A DNA stretch of 64,000 bases from Martinezella lusitana (lineage in GTDB: Bacteria; Pseudomonadota; Alphaproteobacteria; Rhizobiales; Rhizobiaceae): the NCBI RefSeq assembly GCF_016901135.1, contig NZ_JAFEVL010000025.1, positions 54,527-118,526 of the forward strand, given 5' to 3'. Position numbers and translations under genes: made by a program. Shown here one piece after another: positions 45,702-54,256 of the stretch. Within the stretch, counting starts at the first letter, position 1; the number at the start of each line of letters is the position of its first letter. The notes under the pieces were generated by a model. It worked only from the letters and a program-made list of their open reading frames with translations, did not search any database and was not told the origin of the DNA.

Positions 45702-46103
45702 ATGCACCATTGGCGAAGAGCCTGGTACCCACTCATCGGCCCCTTGATGATTTGGGTTGTCTTCATCGTCGTCACACCGTTTCTGGGAGCGATTACGATC
45801 GTCAGCCTACAGGTGCTGCCGCCTCTTGGTGACGCCGTAATCAAAACCGCTGGCATCTTCTGCACGTTGGTGCTCGGCTCGCTCGGAGCTCTTGCCGAAA
45901 TCGCACCGCCCTTTGTCACAAGGCGCGAGGTGAACTGGCGCAATAGAAACAGCAAGATGCTCTTCGAAGGAGAAGTCACCTGGAAAGATGTTCCGTTTCT
46001 GCCACCGGTCCTGAACCGCATTCGGTCCACGACCGGAAAACGAAAGCGGCAGGAATGGACGGAAAGCGCGACAGACAGCGATGCGAAATCGTCCACTGCC
46101 TGA
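45702..46103 (+). CDS. Small membrane protein after traG
   Basis: A 133-residue protein with two predicted membrane helices (LIGPLMIWVVFIVVTPFLGA and AVIKTAGIFCTLVLGSLGALAE, split near residue 45) and a soluble charged C-terminus (GEVTWKDVPFLPPVLNRIRS). A GAGAGGA ribosome-binding site lies before the ATG, and it begins 19 bases after traG, so it may be cotranscribed with it. I do not recognise the family. Confidence 0.65.
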   Translation: MHHWRRAWYPLIGPLMIWVVFIVVTPFLGAITIVSLQVLPPLGDAVIKTAGIFCTLVLGSLGALAEIAPPFVTRREVNWRNRNSKMLFEGEVTWKDVPFLPPVLNRIRSTTGKRKRQEWTESATDSDAKSSTA

Positions 46104-46506
46104 TGCCCATGACGGCTTCCTGGGATACCGGACTGGACTTGCAGCCACCCACTCGGCAGATCTGCCGGATCGGGTCGCGCGAATGACACTCGCACGGGAC
46201 ATCGCGAATGGGCGATGGCGAGTTTGCACTCTTCAAAGCTGGCCGAAGGCCGCCGTCCGGGAGAGGGATAGGGGTTTGGGGAAAGGGTGGAGGGAACCGT
46301 CCCCTTTCCCCATGGGAGGATGTTTGAAGGAGGGGCTTGCCCTTCCTTCATGGGGTGAGTGTTGAGAGGGGGCTCGCCATCTTTCAACAGTCAGGACGGC
46401 CGGTCGATCCGGCTGGCCTGGCTCCCGACGTCGAAGCAAAAACGAGAGGCGGCCGTGACCGCCTCCCGTCTTGACCTCAATCGGTGTCGGGTTCCCGGAC
46501 CGGATT
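46104..46506. other. Intergenic region with G/C-rich hairpins
   Basis: No convincing gene. The stretch is low-complexity and G-rich near 46260-46370, with phrases (GGAGGGG, GGGCTTGCCC, CCCATGGG) that recur in rhizobial intergenic spacers. Open frames on either strand translate to Pro/Ser/Arg-rich nonsense. Confidence 0.5.
46278..46349. repeat. Two adjacent hairpins in the spacer
   Basis: GGGGAAAGGG (46278-46287) and CCCTTTCCCC (46302-46311) pair perfectly over ten bases. GAAGGAGGGGC (46326-46336) and GCCCTTCCTTC (46339-46349) pair with one mismatch around TT. They could be an extragenic palindromic element or a terminator for the traG transcript; there is no U-tract. Confidence 0.5.
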
Positions 46507-46851
46507 TCAGTCAGGGTCCTCGAAACCTCCGTGCTCCGGCAGCAGCGCGTCGATGACCGCGTTGATCGGATAGTTGCCGATCTGCGTGCAACGTTGCGCG
46601 ACGAGGATGCTCACCGCTGTCTCGTTGCCCTTGATTGCCCGGATCGCATCGTCCATGTCGTCGTAGGGTCCGAGGTTCTCGATGGCGATGACGTCGCCAT
46701 CTTCGTCGTAGCCGCCGTGAAGGTACATCGGCGCGGTTTCCAGCCGCTTTGCGGCACGTTCCGCCGCGTAGATGAGGCGAAAGCCCTCCTTGCGCTGCCT
46801 CCAATATTCGGCGCTGCCGCCATCGATAGTGATGATTTTCCGATTTGTCAT
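46507..46851 (-). CDS. Conserved plasmid hypothetical protein, 114 aa
   Basis: A 114-residue acidic protein starting at the ATG at 46851 with an AAGGAG-type site (GAAAGGAG) 5-8 bases away. It has no signal peptide or membrane helix. Features are KIITIDGGSAEYWRQRKEGF at the start, an acidic middle (YDEDGDVIAIENLGPYDDMDDAI) and VAQRCTQIGNYPINAVIDALL near the end. I have the impression of a protein common on rhizobial plasmids beside DUF736 and DUF1419 genes, but I do not know its function. Confidence 0.7.
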   Translation of the reverse strand: MTNRKIITIDGGSAEYWRQRKEGFRLIYAAERAAKRLETAPMYLHGGYDEDGDVIAIENLGPYDDMDDAIRAIKGNETAVSILVAQRCTQIGNYPINAVIDALLPEHGGFEDPD

Positions 46852-47192
46852 GGAAGTCTCCTTTCGTCTTTCTGACGGAAGGGGTCTGCACCGTAGGCGC
46901 GAGGGGTCAGGGACCGCGGAACGCGGCCGCAGGGCGGCGAGTGGGGGTGCCGATTTTCTGGCGGCGCCCTGCGGGGCGGCGGCTGAAAATTGGGGGCACC
47001 GCTCGTCCTTGACGCCGGAGTGGCGGGTGCAAAATTCGACGTCAGAGAGAGATAGCCCGCGGCCCCGGTCGGGGGCCGCGTCCGTGCCCGGCGACAAGCC
47101 GGCTCCATGTGCTCTCTCCGCCATTTTCATAGGCAAGCCACAGAAGGTGCCAAAAGCCATAAGGCCGCTCCGACACCAGGAGCTGAGGAGGA
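46852..47192. other. Intergenic, GC-rich, no gene seen
   Basis: About 340 bases between two divergent transcription starts. It holds the promoter of the 114-residue gene and of the broken nuclease gene. A GC-rich core (46900-47000) shows partly symmetric blocks (GGTGCCGATTTTC and GAAAATTGGGGGCACC). I see no open frame with protein-like composition. Confidence 0.4.
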
Positions 47193-47619
47193 ATGAGATT
47201 GAGAGTTTCGTCGGCCATCGCCGCCGTGGCCGTCTGCCACTTCACGTCCGGGGTGTCAGCCCAGCCATCAAATAGCAGCAGCGGAGCGTTTTCTGTTTGC
47301 GGAAGCGGGAAAGGATTACCTGCGTGGTGGATGGCGATACCTTCTGGTTCCGAGGCGGGAAAATCAGGATCGCCGACATCGACGCGCCCGAGCTCAGCCC
47401 GCCGAGATGCCGCCGCGAACGCGACCTGGGCCTTGCGGCGAAACAACATCTGCTCGACGTCCTCCATTCGGGTCCTCTATCGTTTAAAGTGGCTGCCAGA
47501 GATGAAGATCGCTTCGGTCGGAAGCTCCGTATCGTCTACCGCGATCGGCGTTCGGTCGGTGGTGTCCTCATCGGCGAAGAGTTGGCCGGAAGTGGCAACG
47601 ATCGCGCCGGAGTTGGTAA
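47193..47619 (+). pseudogene. Frameshifted thermonuclease-family (SNase) gene
   Basis: A secreted staphylococcal-nuclease-like gene broken by two single-base losses. Frame 1 from the ATG at 47193 (GAGGAGGA site just before it) gives a signal peptide (RLRVSSAIAAVAVCHFTSGVSA) and FSVCGSGK; near 47311 one A seems missing from an A-run, after which another frame gives RITCVVDGDTFWFRGGKIRIADIDAPEL and the catalytic-type DRFGRKLRIVYRD. Near 47587 one C seems missing; a third frame then gives the family end RKWQRSRRSW and a stop at 47617. The catalytic half is intact in the middle frame and might still be made from an internal TTG, but without export. Confidence 0.8.
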
Positions 47620-47721
47620 GAATGATCCGAGCGCGGACGGATCACTGTTGTGAATCGATGTTGCCTATCCGATTCAAAACTCTCATTGGACGCCAGAATC
47701 TGAACGCGCGATTCTCGTTGG

Positions 47722-48033
47722 ATGATCGTTCAGCCCTATCACCTCTATGTCGAGCGTATCGAGCCTGAGAAGAACATGGCACGGTTCTACGTGCTCGCTG
47801 TCCAGCCGACATTGTTCGGGGAAGTGTCGCTGGTGCGTCGCTGGGGAAGGATTGGGACACACGGCCAGCAGAAGGTGCACATCTTCAATGAAGAGAAGCA
47901 GGCCATCGGTCTGTTCCTCGAACTCCTCCGCCAAAAGCGAAATAGAGGCTATAGACCGAAACCACCTGTGGAAATCCCGGCTATCCGGCATTCCTCGCCG
48001 CACCGCGTCAATGACAAGCTCATCGCAAGCTGA
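47722..48033 (+). CDS. WGR-domain protein
   Basis: A 103-residue protein that is one WGR domain (YHLYVERIEPEKNMARFYVLAVQ, then RRWGRIGTHGQQKV and KQAIGLFLELLRQKRNRGY). WGR domains bind nucleic acid ends and occur in PARPs and in small plasmid-borne proteins like this. It lies between the broken nuclease and HU genes on the same strand. Confidence 0.88.
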   Translation: MIVQPYHLYVERIEPEKNMARFYVLAVQPTLFGEVSLVRRWGRIGTHGQQKVHIFNEEKQAIGLFLELLRQKRNRGYRPKPPVEIPAIRHSSPHRVNDKLIAS

Positions 48034-48071
48034 CAGGAATTGCGTCTTCTTAGATGATGCGAGGGAATTCA

Positions 48072-48350
48072 ATGACCACCACAAATGAAATTGCCGACAA
48101 GATCGCGGCCGACAACAGCCTGACGAAGGTCCAGGCCAAAGGTATCGTCGAGGCCGTGTTCAAGGCGATCGCTGATGCCGCCGGCTCCGGCGCTGAAAGC
48201 TCCATCCCAGGCTTCGGGAGATTCAAGGTCAAGGCGTCGCCAGAGCGCGAGGGCCGCAACCCGTCCACCGGCGCGACCGTGAAAATCGCTGCTTCGAAGA
48301 AGCTGACATTTGCGCCTGCAAAGGCGCTCAAGGATGTACTGAACAAGTGA
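48072..48350 (+). CDS. HU-family DNA-binding protein
   Basis: A 92-residue histone-like protein. I start it at the ATG at 48072, which has GAGGG upstream. The DNA-binding arm is visible in SIPGFGRFKVKASPEREGRNPSTG, including the R-N-P-x-T-G loop tip whose Pro intercalates DNA. The N-terminus (NEIADKIAADNSLTKVQAKGIVEAVFKAI) forms the dimer helices. It is probably a plasmid-encoded nucleoid or relaxosome accessory. A strong terminator follows. Confidence 0.95.
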   Translation: MTTTNEIADKIAADNSLTKVQAKGIVEAVFKAIADAAGSGAESSIPGFGRFKVKASPEREGRNPSTGATVKIAASKKLTFAPAKALKDVLNK

Positions 48351-48365
48351 TTCCGATGGTGGAGA

Positions 48366-48385
48366 GCCCCGCCTTTCGGCGGGGC
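48366..48385 (+). terminator. Rho-independent terminator after HU
   Basis: GCCCCGCC and GGCGGGGC form an 8-base GC-rich stem around TTTC, 16 bases past the HU stop; CTTCGTTG follows. DUF736 on the opposite strand ends 12 bases further on, so it may act in both directions. Confidence 0.85.
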
Positions 48386-48396
48386 CTTCGTTGCTA

Positions 48397-48705
48397 TCAG
48401 TCCCGGTTCGACCGGGACCAGATGAGGGAGAGGCCTTCTTCGCCTTCGACCTCGATCAGGGTTGCGTAGATCGGAGCCGGGAAGCTCGGGTCGTCGAGCT
48501 TGACCGAGAGGTAGTCGCGGCCTTCATTCGAGGTCTTCTTCCAGGCTGCGCCGAACTCGACATTACCTGAGAGGATGCGGAAGTCCGGACCCTTTCCGGT
48601 GGCGCGCTCGACTGCGCGGACGGTTGCCTTGACGTTGAGGTTGAGGGTCTTGATGGTGCCGGAGAAGCCGTTGCCGGAAGCGGTGAAAGAGCCGATGGTT
48701 GCCAT
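48397..48705 (-). CDS. DUF736-family protein
   Basis: A 102-residue protein from the ATG at 48705. The DUF736 pattern is clear: [41 protein letters not shown] (read as a beta-rich half), then [33 protein letters not shown] and [13 protein letters not shown]736 proteins are widespread on rhizobial and sphingomonad plasmids near transfer genes. Function is unknown; a single-stranded nucleic-acid role has been considered because of the OB-like strands, which I cannot confirm. Confidence 0.93.
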   Translation of the reverse strand: MATIGSFTASGNGFSGTIKTLNLNVKATVRAVERATGKGPDFRILSGNVEFGAAWKKTSNEGRDYLSVKLDDPSFPAPIYATLIEVEGEEGLSLIWSRSNRD

Positions 48706-49488
48706 TGTCGTATTCCTTTTCGGTTGTTCGGGCCGCGTCCATCGCGGCCTCGATGGCAGTCGATAGGACTGGAGACGATCGGCCCGCACCTGAAAGGCCG
48801 AAACGCCAGTGGAGGACGGCCAAAGGAGAGGCTTTCTTGGCTCGCAAGGAATGGGCGCTTGCGCGCAGGGGAAGAAAACGATCCGGCCGTTGCGGATGCC
48901 GGTCGAGCCGAGCATGGCGAGGCGGTCTTCGGTCAGACATGCCCCATCGAGACCGCAGTGGACGTGCCAGTTCGCAAATTGGAAGGAATAGGACAATGGC
49001 GTCATCTGGCGGCGACAGGTTGGGAACGCCCCGCCGGGTTTCCCGCGAACCTGAGGTTACGCATATGGCACATCGTCAATTGACGCGATGATTCCAGGGA
49101 GAAGGAGCCTGGGTAGCCGACAGGAGTGGCAACGTATGCCGGCAATGCCTGGCCGCTGCCGCAGACGGCCAGGGAATAGTCCGTTTCGATCAACCTTCCA
49201 AAACCTCGCGCCCGACTGAAGGAAGCCCGGGGCCACTTGGCTCAAGGAGAAAAGAACTCACGGTCCTTGATTATGCCTGGATACTTATAGTCACGGTCCC
49301 AGCACGGGGTTCACCGGGCGAGCGAGGTGGGTTTTAGCTTGAGCGCCTTGCCGTCCTTCTTCAAGCCTCTGATGTGGATAGCAGCGTACCGAGCCCGGAG
49401 GACTTGTCGGCATTGAGGTGCCTCAAACGTCCTTTGTTAGACGAGGCGACACCTTGTAGATTGAAACAACACCTTGGAGTTTGAAAAC
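48706..49488. other. Gene-free region upstream of DUF736
   Basis: About 780 bases with no convincing complete gene. Short frames on both strands are Arg/Ser/Pro-rich shadows. Between about 49308 and 49420 the minus strand can be read as a Lys-rich C-terminal-like stretch (AIHIRGLKKDGKALKLKP then a stop), perhaps the worn end of a gene I cannot identify. The DUF736 promoter must lie just after 48706. Confidence 0.4.
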
Positions 49489-49924
49489 ATGGCGCTCAAG
49501 CGGATGGACAATGTAGGTATCGTCGTCGAAGACCTCGGCGGGGCGATTGATTTCTTTCGCGAACTCGGCCTTGAGCTTGAAGGACGGGCCACGATCGAAG
49601 GAGAATGGGCCGGACGTGTCACTGGACTGGGCGATCAGCATGTCGAGATTGCCATGATGCGCACACCGGACGGCCACAGCCGGCTCGAGCTCTCCCGCTT
49701 TCTCACGCCGCCTGTCGTCGCCGATCACCGGAACGCTCCGGTCAACGCGCTCGGCTACCTCCGCGTCATGTTCACTGTTGATGACATCGACGAGACTCTT
49801 GAAAAGCTCCGCGCGCGGCGCGGAGCTTGTGGGCGAAGTAGTTCAGTACAAGGACGCATATCGACTTTGCTACATCCGCGGGCCCGAAGGGATTCTCATC
49901 GGACTCGCCCAAGAACTTGGATGA
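49489..49924 (+). pseudogene. Frameshifted VOC/glyoxalase-family gene
   Basis: A small vicinal-oxygen-chelate protein. Frame 1 gives MALKRMDNVGIVVEDLGGAI, DFFRELGLELEGRATIEGEW, HVEIAMMRTPDGHSRLELSRF and LRVMFTVDDIDETLEKLR. In the CG-run at 49810-49822 one extra base shifts the frame; the correct C-terminus continues in another frame as RGAELVGEVVQY, YRLCYIRGPEGILIGLAQELG with the last metal-ligand Glu, and a stop at 49922. The intact frame instead runs on into nonsense. It is either a recent pseudogene or a base-call error in a GC run. Confidence 0.8.
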
Positions 49925-49988
49925 GCGCAATAGGGGCAGACCGCTTCAGTTGAGAATGAAAAAGCGGGGCCGAAGCCCCGCAGTGATA

Positions 49989-50573
49989 CTATTCGAAGGC
50001 TGACATCTGGGCAGTCGCGGCTTGTCTATCGACGGAGTTGGAAGGCTGTTCGACCGCGCGCTCGTATGGCTTCCAGGTTTCGCCGGTGATGTCCTCATAG
50101 GCCGAGACGGCGCCTTCGGCTGCCATGCGAAGCACGTGGGCCTGCAGGCCCATGTCGGCTGCGAACTCGCGCTTGCGCTGGGCGCGGCTATCGAAGCCAA
50201 CCGGGCCGTCGAGATCTTCGTCTCTAGCATCGTTGGAGAGCTTCGTGGTGAGATCGCGGGCCTCGGTGACCGCGCGGCTGTAGAATTGCCCAGCCCCGTA
50301 GGCAGATCCGACGAAGGAGCCGACGATGCGCTGCATGTGGATCTGCATGGCCTTTTCGGCGAGGCCATCTTTGAGCGCCTCTGCGCTTTCGATCAACTGG
50401 CTGCGGTGGAGATCGCGGATCCCGTCACTGTCGATGATGGCAAGGCCGAAGCTTTCGGAGATGCGCAGCGCTTGGGGACTGTCGGGGCAGGCGTGCCTGA
50501 CCATTTCGAGGGTGGTAGCGCGTTGGGATTTTGCAGGACGGTTCTTCTGGGTGGAGCGGTTGAGCGATGCCAT
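49989..50573 (-). CDS. Conserved plasmid hypothetical protein, 194 aa
   Basis: A 194-residue, mostly helical soluble protein. N-terminus is basic (MASLNRSTQKNRPAKSQRAT). The middle has a helical stretch (LIESAEALKDGLAEKAMQIH, then MQRIVGSFVGSAYGAGQFYSRAV), and QRKREFAADMGLQAHVLRMAAEGAV lies near the end. No catalytic motif is seen. Proteins of this type sit beside DUF736, DUF7007 and ParB-like genes on rhizobial plasmids; function unknown. Confidence 0.7.
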   Translation of the reverse strand: MASLNRSTQKNRPAKSQRATTLEMVRHACPDSPQALRISESFGLAIIDSDGIRDLHRSQLIESAEALKDGLAEKAMQIHMQRIVGSFVGSAYGAGQFYSRAVTEARDLTTKLSNDARDEDLDGPVGFDSRAQRKREFAADMGLQAHVLRMAAEGAVSAYEDITGETWKPYERAVEQPSNSVDRQAATAQMSAFE

Positions 50574-51264
50574 GATCGGATCCTTTTAAAGCGATGTTTC
50601 AGCGAAGCCCGGGGTGCCGGTTGTTCGTCCGGCTCATCCCCTCGGGTGCGGGCAAAAGGACATGGGCGTCAGCGGCCCGGCCCAAGGTCAGGGCATTGCC
50701 AGGAGGAGAGAGGAAGGTTTGCGGATGGTGCTGTCCGCTTCAGCGGGCTGCGACAGACGCGGGCCTGCCTTGCGACGAGGCGATGATCCCGCCGCAACGC
50801 GGCGCGAAAGCGGCCTTTGACCGGGATGCGCCCATGTCAGACCGCAGCAAAACCGAGGTGCTGTGCCGGGCGGACAAACTGTTTCGGCAGCATGATGCAG
50901 TCGCCGATCGGAATCCGATCCTGGTATCGCCGCTTCACCCACAGAGGGCACTGACAAATCTCGATTCCATCACACTCCAGTGCAAGCCGGTTGCCTCCGT
51001 GCCCTAGCTTCCACAATTCGTTCAACGCTTTACCGCACCCTCGCCTTGGCCAGGCGTTCCGCTCTCACGCTGCTCCATTGATATGCGGGGTGCGACTGGT
51101 AGGTGGGCTATGCTGTAATTTGCACTTCCACCGCGCCTTCGTTTGTCGTGTCTGCTTTGCCCGCCGGGAGCGGCAATCCTGCTGCCATACCGAGATCCTG
51201 CGATAGAGCTCGATGAGATCGACTGCCTGATTTCGGGGAGGGTCGCTGTCAGTGAACGCGACAG
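50574..51264. other. Gene-poor region, one doubtful small ORF
   Basis: About 690 bases without a firm gene. On the minus strand, 51025-50837 could encode 62 residues (KLGHGGNRLALECDGIEICQ then CPLWVKRRYQDRIPIGDCIM) but only from a TTG codon and with a weak ribosome-binding site, so I do not annotate it as a gene. The composition of that frame is protein-like and it may be a remnant. Confidence 0.35.
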
Positions 51265-51916
51265 TCATCGCCGCACCGCCCAGGTCTCAAAGCTGGACGG
51301 ACCATCATGTGACTCGTGCTTGACTGGATCGATGACGAAGCCATGGCGGCCGATCACGTAGTCGGAGCCTGGAACCAGAAACCGCCGTTCGCCGCTCTCG
51401 CTCCGGATCCCACCCAGCGTCGCGATGCACTCGACGAAACCGGGCTTGTGATCGGAATTGAGGGCTGCGATGACCACCCAGTCGTTGCGATGTCGCCTTT
51501 CGAATTCCTGTCGGTCACGGGCATGGGACTGGCCCTCCAGGAGAGCGACGCCCATGACGCGCTCGTAGGTGTCCGGGTCATAGTCGCGAAGTGTGCGATC
51601 AGCTAACCGGCGCTCATGGACGGTGAACAACTGCGAAAAGGCCTGGGCGACCTTCGCCCATTCACAATCTTCCTCGTAGAATCCGTGGTCATTTCGGAAA
51701 AGAGCGTGGACGGCCGCATTGGCGTTCTCATCGAGATGGAAACCGCCGTGGGCGGCGGTCGAATGCAGAACGACCCCATCAGCATACTACCACGAGATCT
51801 GTGCCTCGCCCCAAGGGGGTTGTCGCTCCAGCTCGTACCGTCGGCCGGGACAACGCCCGAAGTTCAGTCTCATGCGCCGCTTTTTTGGCAGTCATCTCAT
51901 CATGGATTTCTGCCAT
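51265..51916 (-). pseudogene. Frameshifted DUF7007-type plasmid gene
   Basis: The start is a good ATG at 51916 with AAGGAG upstream (MAEIHDEMTAKKAAHETELR then TTPLGRGTDLVVV). Near 51787-51795 one extra base breaks the frame. The protein resumes as YADGVVLHSTAAHGGFHLDE, NAAVHALFRNDHGFYEEDCE, WAKVAQAFSQLFTVHERRLADR and ends RFLVPGSDYVIGRHGFVIDP, DGPSSFETWAVRR. I recall this pattern as a DUF7007 plasmid protein. The distal part still has an internal ATG at 51630. Function of the family is unknown. Confidence 0.7.
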
Positions 51917-51998
51917 GACAAACTCCTTCTGATTGCTCGAAACAAAGACGCCGCCGGCATGAGCCAGCGGCGTCGGTTCAGTTTCCTGTCGTTTGGCG

Positions 51999-53714
51999 TT
52001 ATTCGGCGGCCTCGCGGAATTCCTCGCCGGTTTCGTCATCAGCGGCGGAATGGTCGCCAAGGTCTCCATCGGAGTGCCCCTCCTCCCGTCGGGCCGGCTG
52101 ATCGGCGGTATCCTCCAATCCGCTATCGGCGCTGGTGTAGCGTCCTACCCACGACCGCACGTCCTCGGCGGAGGGCGCGAGCAGCGCTGCCGGATGCACC
52201 AGTTTGCCCTCGGCAAAATGCTCGACCAGAGCCGCACGGGTATCCTTCACCTTGATCCGGCCGGGCACGCCTGCTGTTTCGGCTGCAGCCTCCAGCGCAT
52301 TGCGCGACAGGCATGAGAGGAAGTCTTCCGTCGCCATGTTGGGCAGGAATTGATCAGCGCCGATGGCGTCGCCGGCGATGCGGGCGATAAAACCGCTATC
52401 GGAGCGATTGCGCCGAAGAGACAGGACTTCGATCAGAACCGACCGCGCAGCCTGCATCAGCGTCTCGCGATCGAATGAGAGCTTACCGTCCTCGCCGATC
52501 AAGCGGGCGGCGTGCGGGCCGCATTTGGCGTGACCATAGGGATTGTCCGATGCGCCGCTGGCGACCGTCACGTTCGTGCCGGTGAAGGCCAGAATGAGCA
52601 GAGCCATCAGCGTGTCGCCCTCGATCGGCGCACGGCCAAGCGCCTCATGCAAAGCATCGGTGCGCAGATCACCGATCATGTCGAGACCCTTCTGAGTCAC
52701 ATCGGGCCGCACTTTCGGTGCCTCGACCTCCTCGACGAGGGTTTCGACACCATCGGCATCCTTGACCAGTTTCGGCTTCTTCACTTCAGGCATGCGATAG
52801 GCAACCGACTGCACCGAGCCGTCGCGCGCGTTGATGTACCAGCCGGTCAGGTCACCCTTGCCCGGCTTGCCGTAGACCTGTTGTGCCTTGGACGGTAGCT
52901 TTGCCTGGCCATATTCATTGGCCTCGATGATCGAGCCGCGCTTCGGCAGGTTGTTGGCCAACCACTCCTGTTGCGCCCCGAGAAACGCCTCGACATCCGT
53001 GGTGTAGCGGCTGTCCTCGTCAGCGGGTGCAAACAGGTCCTCAACCCAGATGATGCCATAAGCCTGCGCTAGCTCGTCACCGAAGCTTGCATGCTTGGCC
53101 AGCATCCGGGTCGTGGTCAGTGCGCGGGCAACCTCCCACCATGACACCTGCGGGTCCTGCTTCTTCGGCTTGTACTTTTTCCAGACTTCGGCCTGCTCGT
53201 CCTGACCCGCGGCGGCGATCGTGCGCAGCTGCTGCTCGTTCGGCATATCGCCACGCGCCATCTGGTCGAGCATGGATGGCAGGATGTTGGCAAGCAGCCG
53301 CAGCTTGCGGATCTGCCGGCTCGGGAGCGCCAACGCCATGGCGATTGACTCTTCGGTCCATCCCAGAGCCACCAGACGCTCGATAGCTCGCCACTGGTCG
53401 ACCGGGTTGAGCGGTTCACGGGCGATGTTTTCCGCAAAGGACTGCATGGCGCCCAGATCGTCGGAGGGATCGGCCAGCAAGAGCGGGATTTCCGGAAGGT
53501 CCGCGGCGACCGCCTGTGCGGCGCGGCGATGACCGAAGACGATGATGTAGCAGTTGCCGCCCTTTGGATCGAGTTTGACGACGGGCGGCTGTACGACGCC
53601 GATGGCCCTGATCGATGCGCACAACAGCGCGTCGGACTGAGGTGAGGATTTAGACTGGCGGGACCGGTCGGGATTGTCCTTCAGGCTGCGCGGATCGGCT
53701 GTAATCAACTGCAT
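51999..53714 (-). CDS. ParB/Srx-fold N-terminal domain protein, 571 aa
   Basis: A 571-residue ParB-like protein. The N-terminal ParB nuclease-like domain has the CTP-binding GHRR motif at 61-64 (VFGHRRAAQAVA) and FAENIAREPLNPVDQWRAIERL. A helix-turn-helix follows (GWTEESIAMALALPSRQIRKLRLLANI, about 118-145). The remaining 400 residues are plasmid-family specific and end in an acidic tail. There is no parA next to it and it is twice the size of a partition ParB. It is the kind found with DarB-like and DUF7007 genes on rhizobial elements; partition or a broader regulatory role is possible. Confidence 0.82.
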   Translation of the reverse strand: MQLITADPRSLKDNPDRSRQSKSSPQSDALLCASIRAIGVVQPPVVKLDPKGGNCYIIVFGHRRAAQAVAADLPEIPLLLADPSDDLGAMQSFAENIAREPLNPVDQWRAIERLVALGWTEESIAMALALPSRQIRKLRLLANILPSMLDQMARGDMPNEQQLRTIAAAGQDEQAEVWKKYKPKKQDPQVSWWEVARALTTTRMLAKHASFGDELAQAYGIIWVEDLFAPADEDSRYTTDVEAFLGAQQEWLANNLPKRGSIIEANEYGQAKLPSKAQQVYGKPGKGDLTGWYINARDGSVQSVAYRMPEVKKPKLVKDADGVETLVEEVEAPKVRPDVTQKGLDMIGDLRTDALHEALGRAPIEGDTLMALLILAFTGTNVTVASGASDNPYGHAKCGPHAARLIGEDGKLSFDRETLMQAARSVLIEVLSLRRNRSDSGFIARIAGDAIGADQFLPNMATEDFLSCLSRNALEAAAETAGVPGRIKVKDTRAALVEHFAEGKLVHPAALLAPSAEDVRSWVGRYTSADSGLEDTADQPARREEGHSDGDLGDHSAADDETGEEFREAAE

Positions 53715-53939
53715 GGGAATGACCTTTCGGTTTCGGGCGGACGGACTGTCCTTGCCTCCTCATCTTCTTTTCGAAGACACCTTCCGAACCGCAGGACGGG
53801 CCGGCGGCTGCAATTGCGCCGGAGCAGACCTGGCTTGCGGGAGAGCGAAGCACACCTGCCTTGCGAGCCAAGCTGGCCCGGTCTGGCGACCGGCGCGATT
53901 GAGGGAACCGGCGGCCGTTGGACCGTCCTGCGACTAGTT
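53715..53939. other. Upstream region of the ParB-domain gene
   Basis: No gene seen. The stretch holds the promoter of the ParB-domain gene. It is GC-rich, in contrast to the AT-rich block that follows. Confidence 0.4.
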
Positions 53940-54256
53940 TTTCGCAATTTTTTAAAGAGCCTTGATATAAACCCCTGTTCATTCCATTTTTTAATCCATT
54001 GTTTCTACTTATTTTTCTTCTAGTTTCGCCCCTCTAGTATTTATCTTTCCGACAAAAAGGGGATATAAAATCCGGCTCCTATGAACGGTCGAATTCGACG
54101 ACCCGCAACCTGCCGCCGGATAAAACCGTGATAAAACACGGGCGAGCAACCGCTCTCTGATGCCACTGTTTTTGCTTCATAATTCGGATCCATCACGACC
54201 ATAGAAGCTGCAAAGCACGACGAATCTGATATAAGGGGGATAAAAGGAGATCTTGA
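53940..54256. promoter_or_regulatory. AT-rich block with repeated GATA(TA)AA motifs
   Basis: A gene-free AT-rich block before the AlbA/Schlafen-type gene. GATATAAA or GATAAAA occurs on the plus strand at 53964, 54062, 54119, 54130, 54228 and 54239. Two are embedded in the similar phrases AAGGGGATATAAAA (54057-54070) and TATAAGGGGGATAAAAGG (54230-54247). This could be a set of operator sites, a promoter cluster, or an origin-like unwinding element. Only the repetition is observed. Confidence 0.4.

Noticed and set aside
36485..46103. Complete conjugation system
   Set aside because: Relaxase, coupling protein, oriT and accessories are present, but no trb/virB pore genes or replication genes occur in the window.
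45683..46387. Minus-strand open frame of 234 residues after traG
   Set aside because: It crosses the plus-strand membrane-protein gene and a low-complexity spacer; its Pro/Ser-rich repeats (MKEGQAPP, MKDGEPP) come from the G-rich hairpin DNA.
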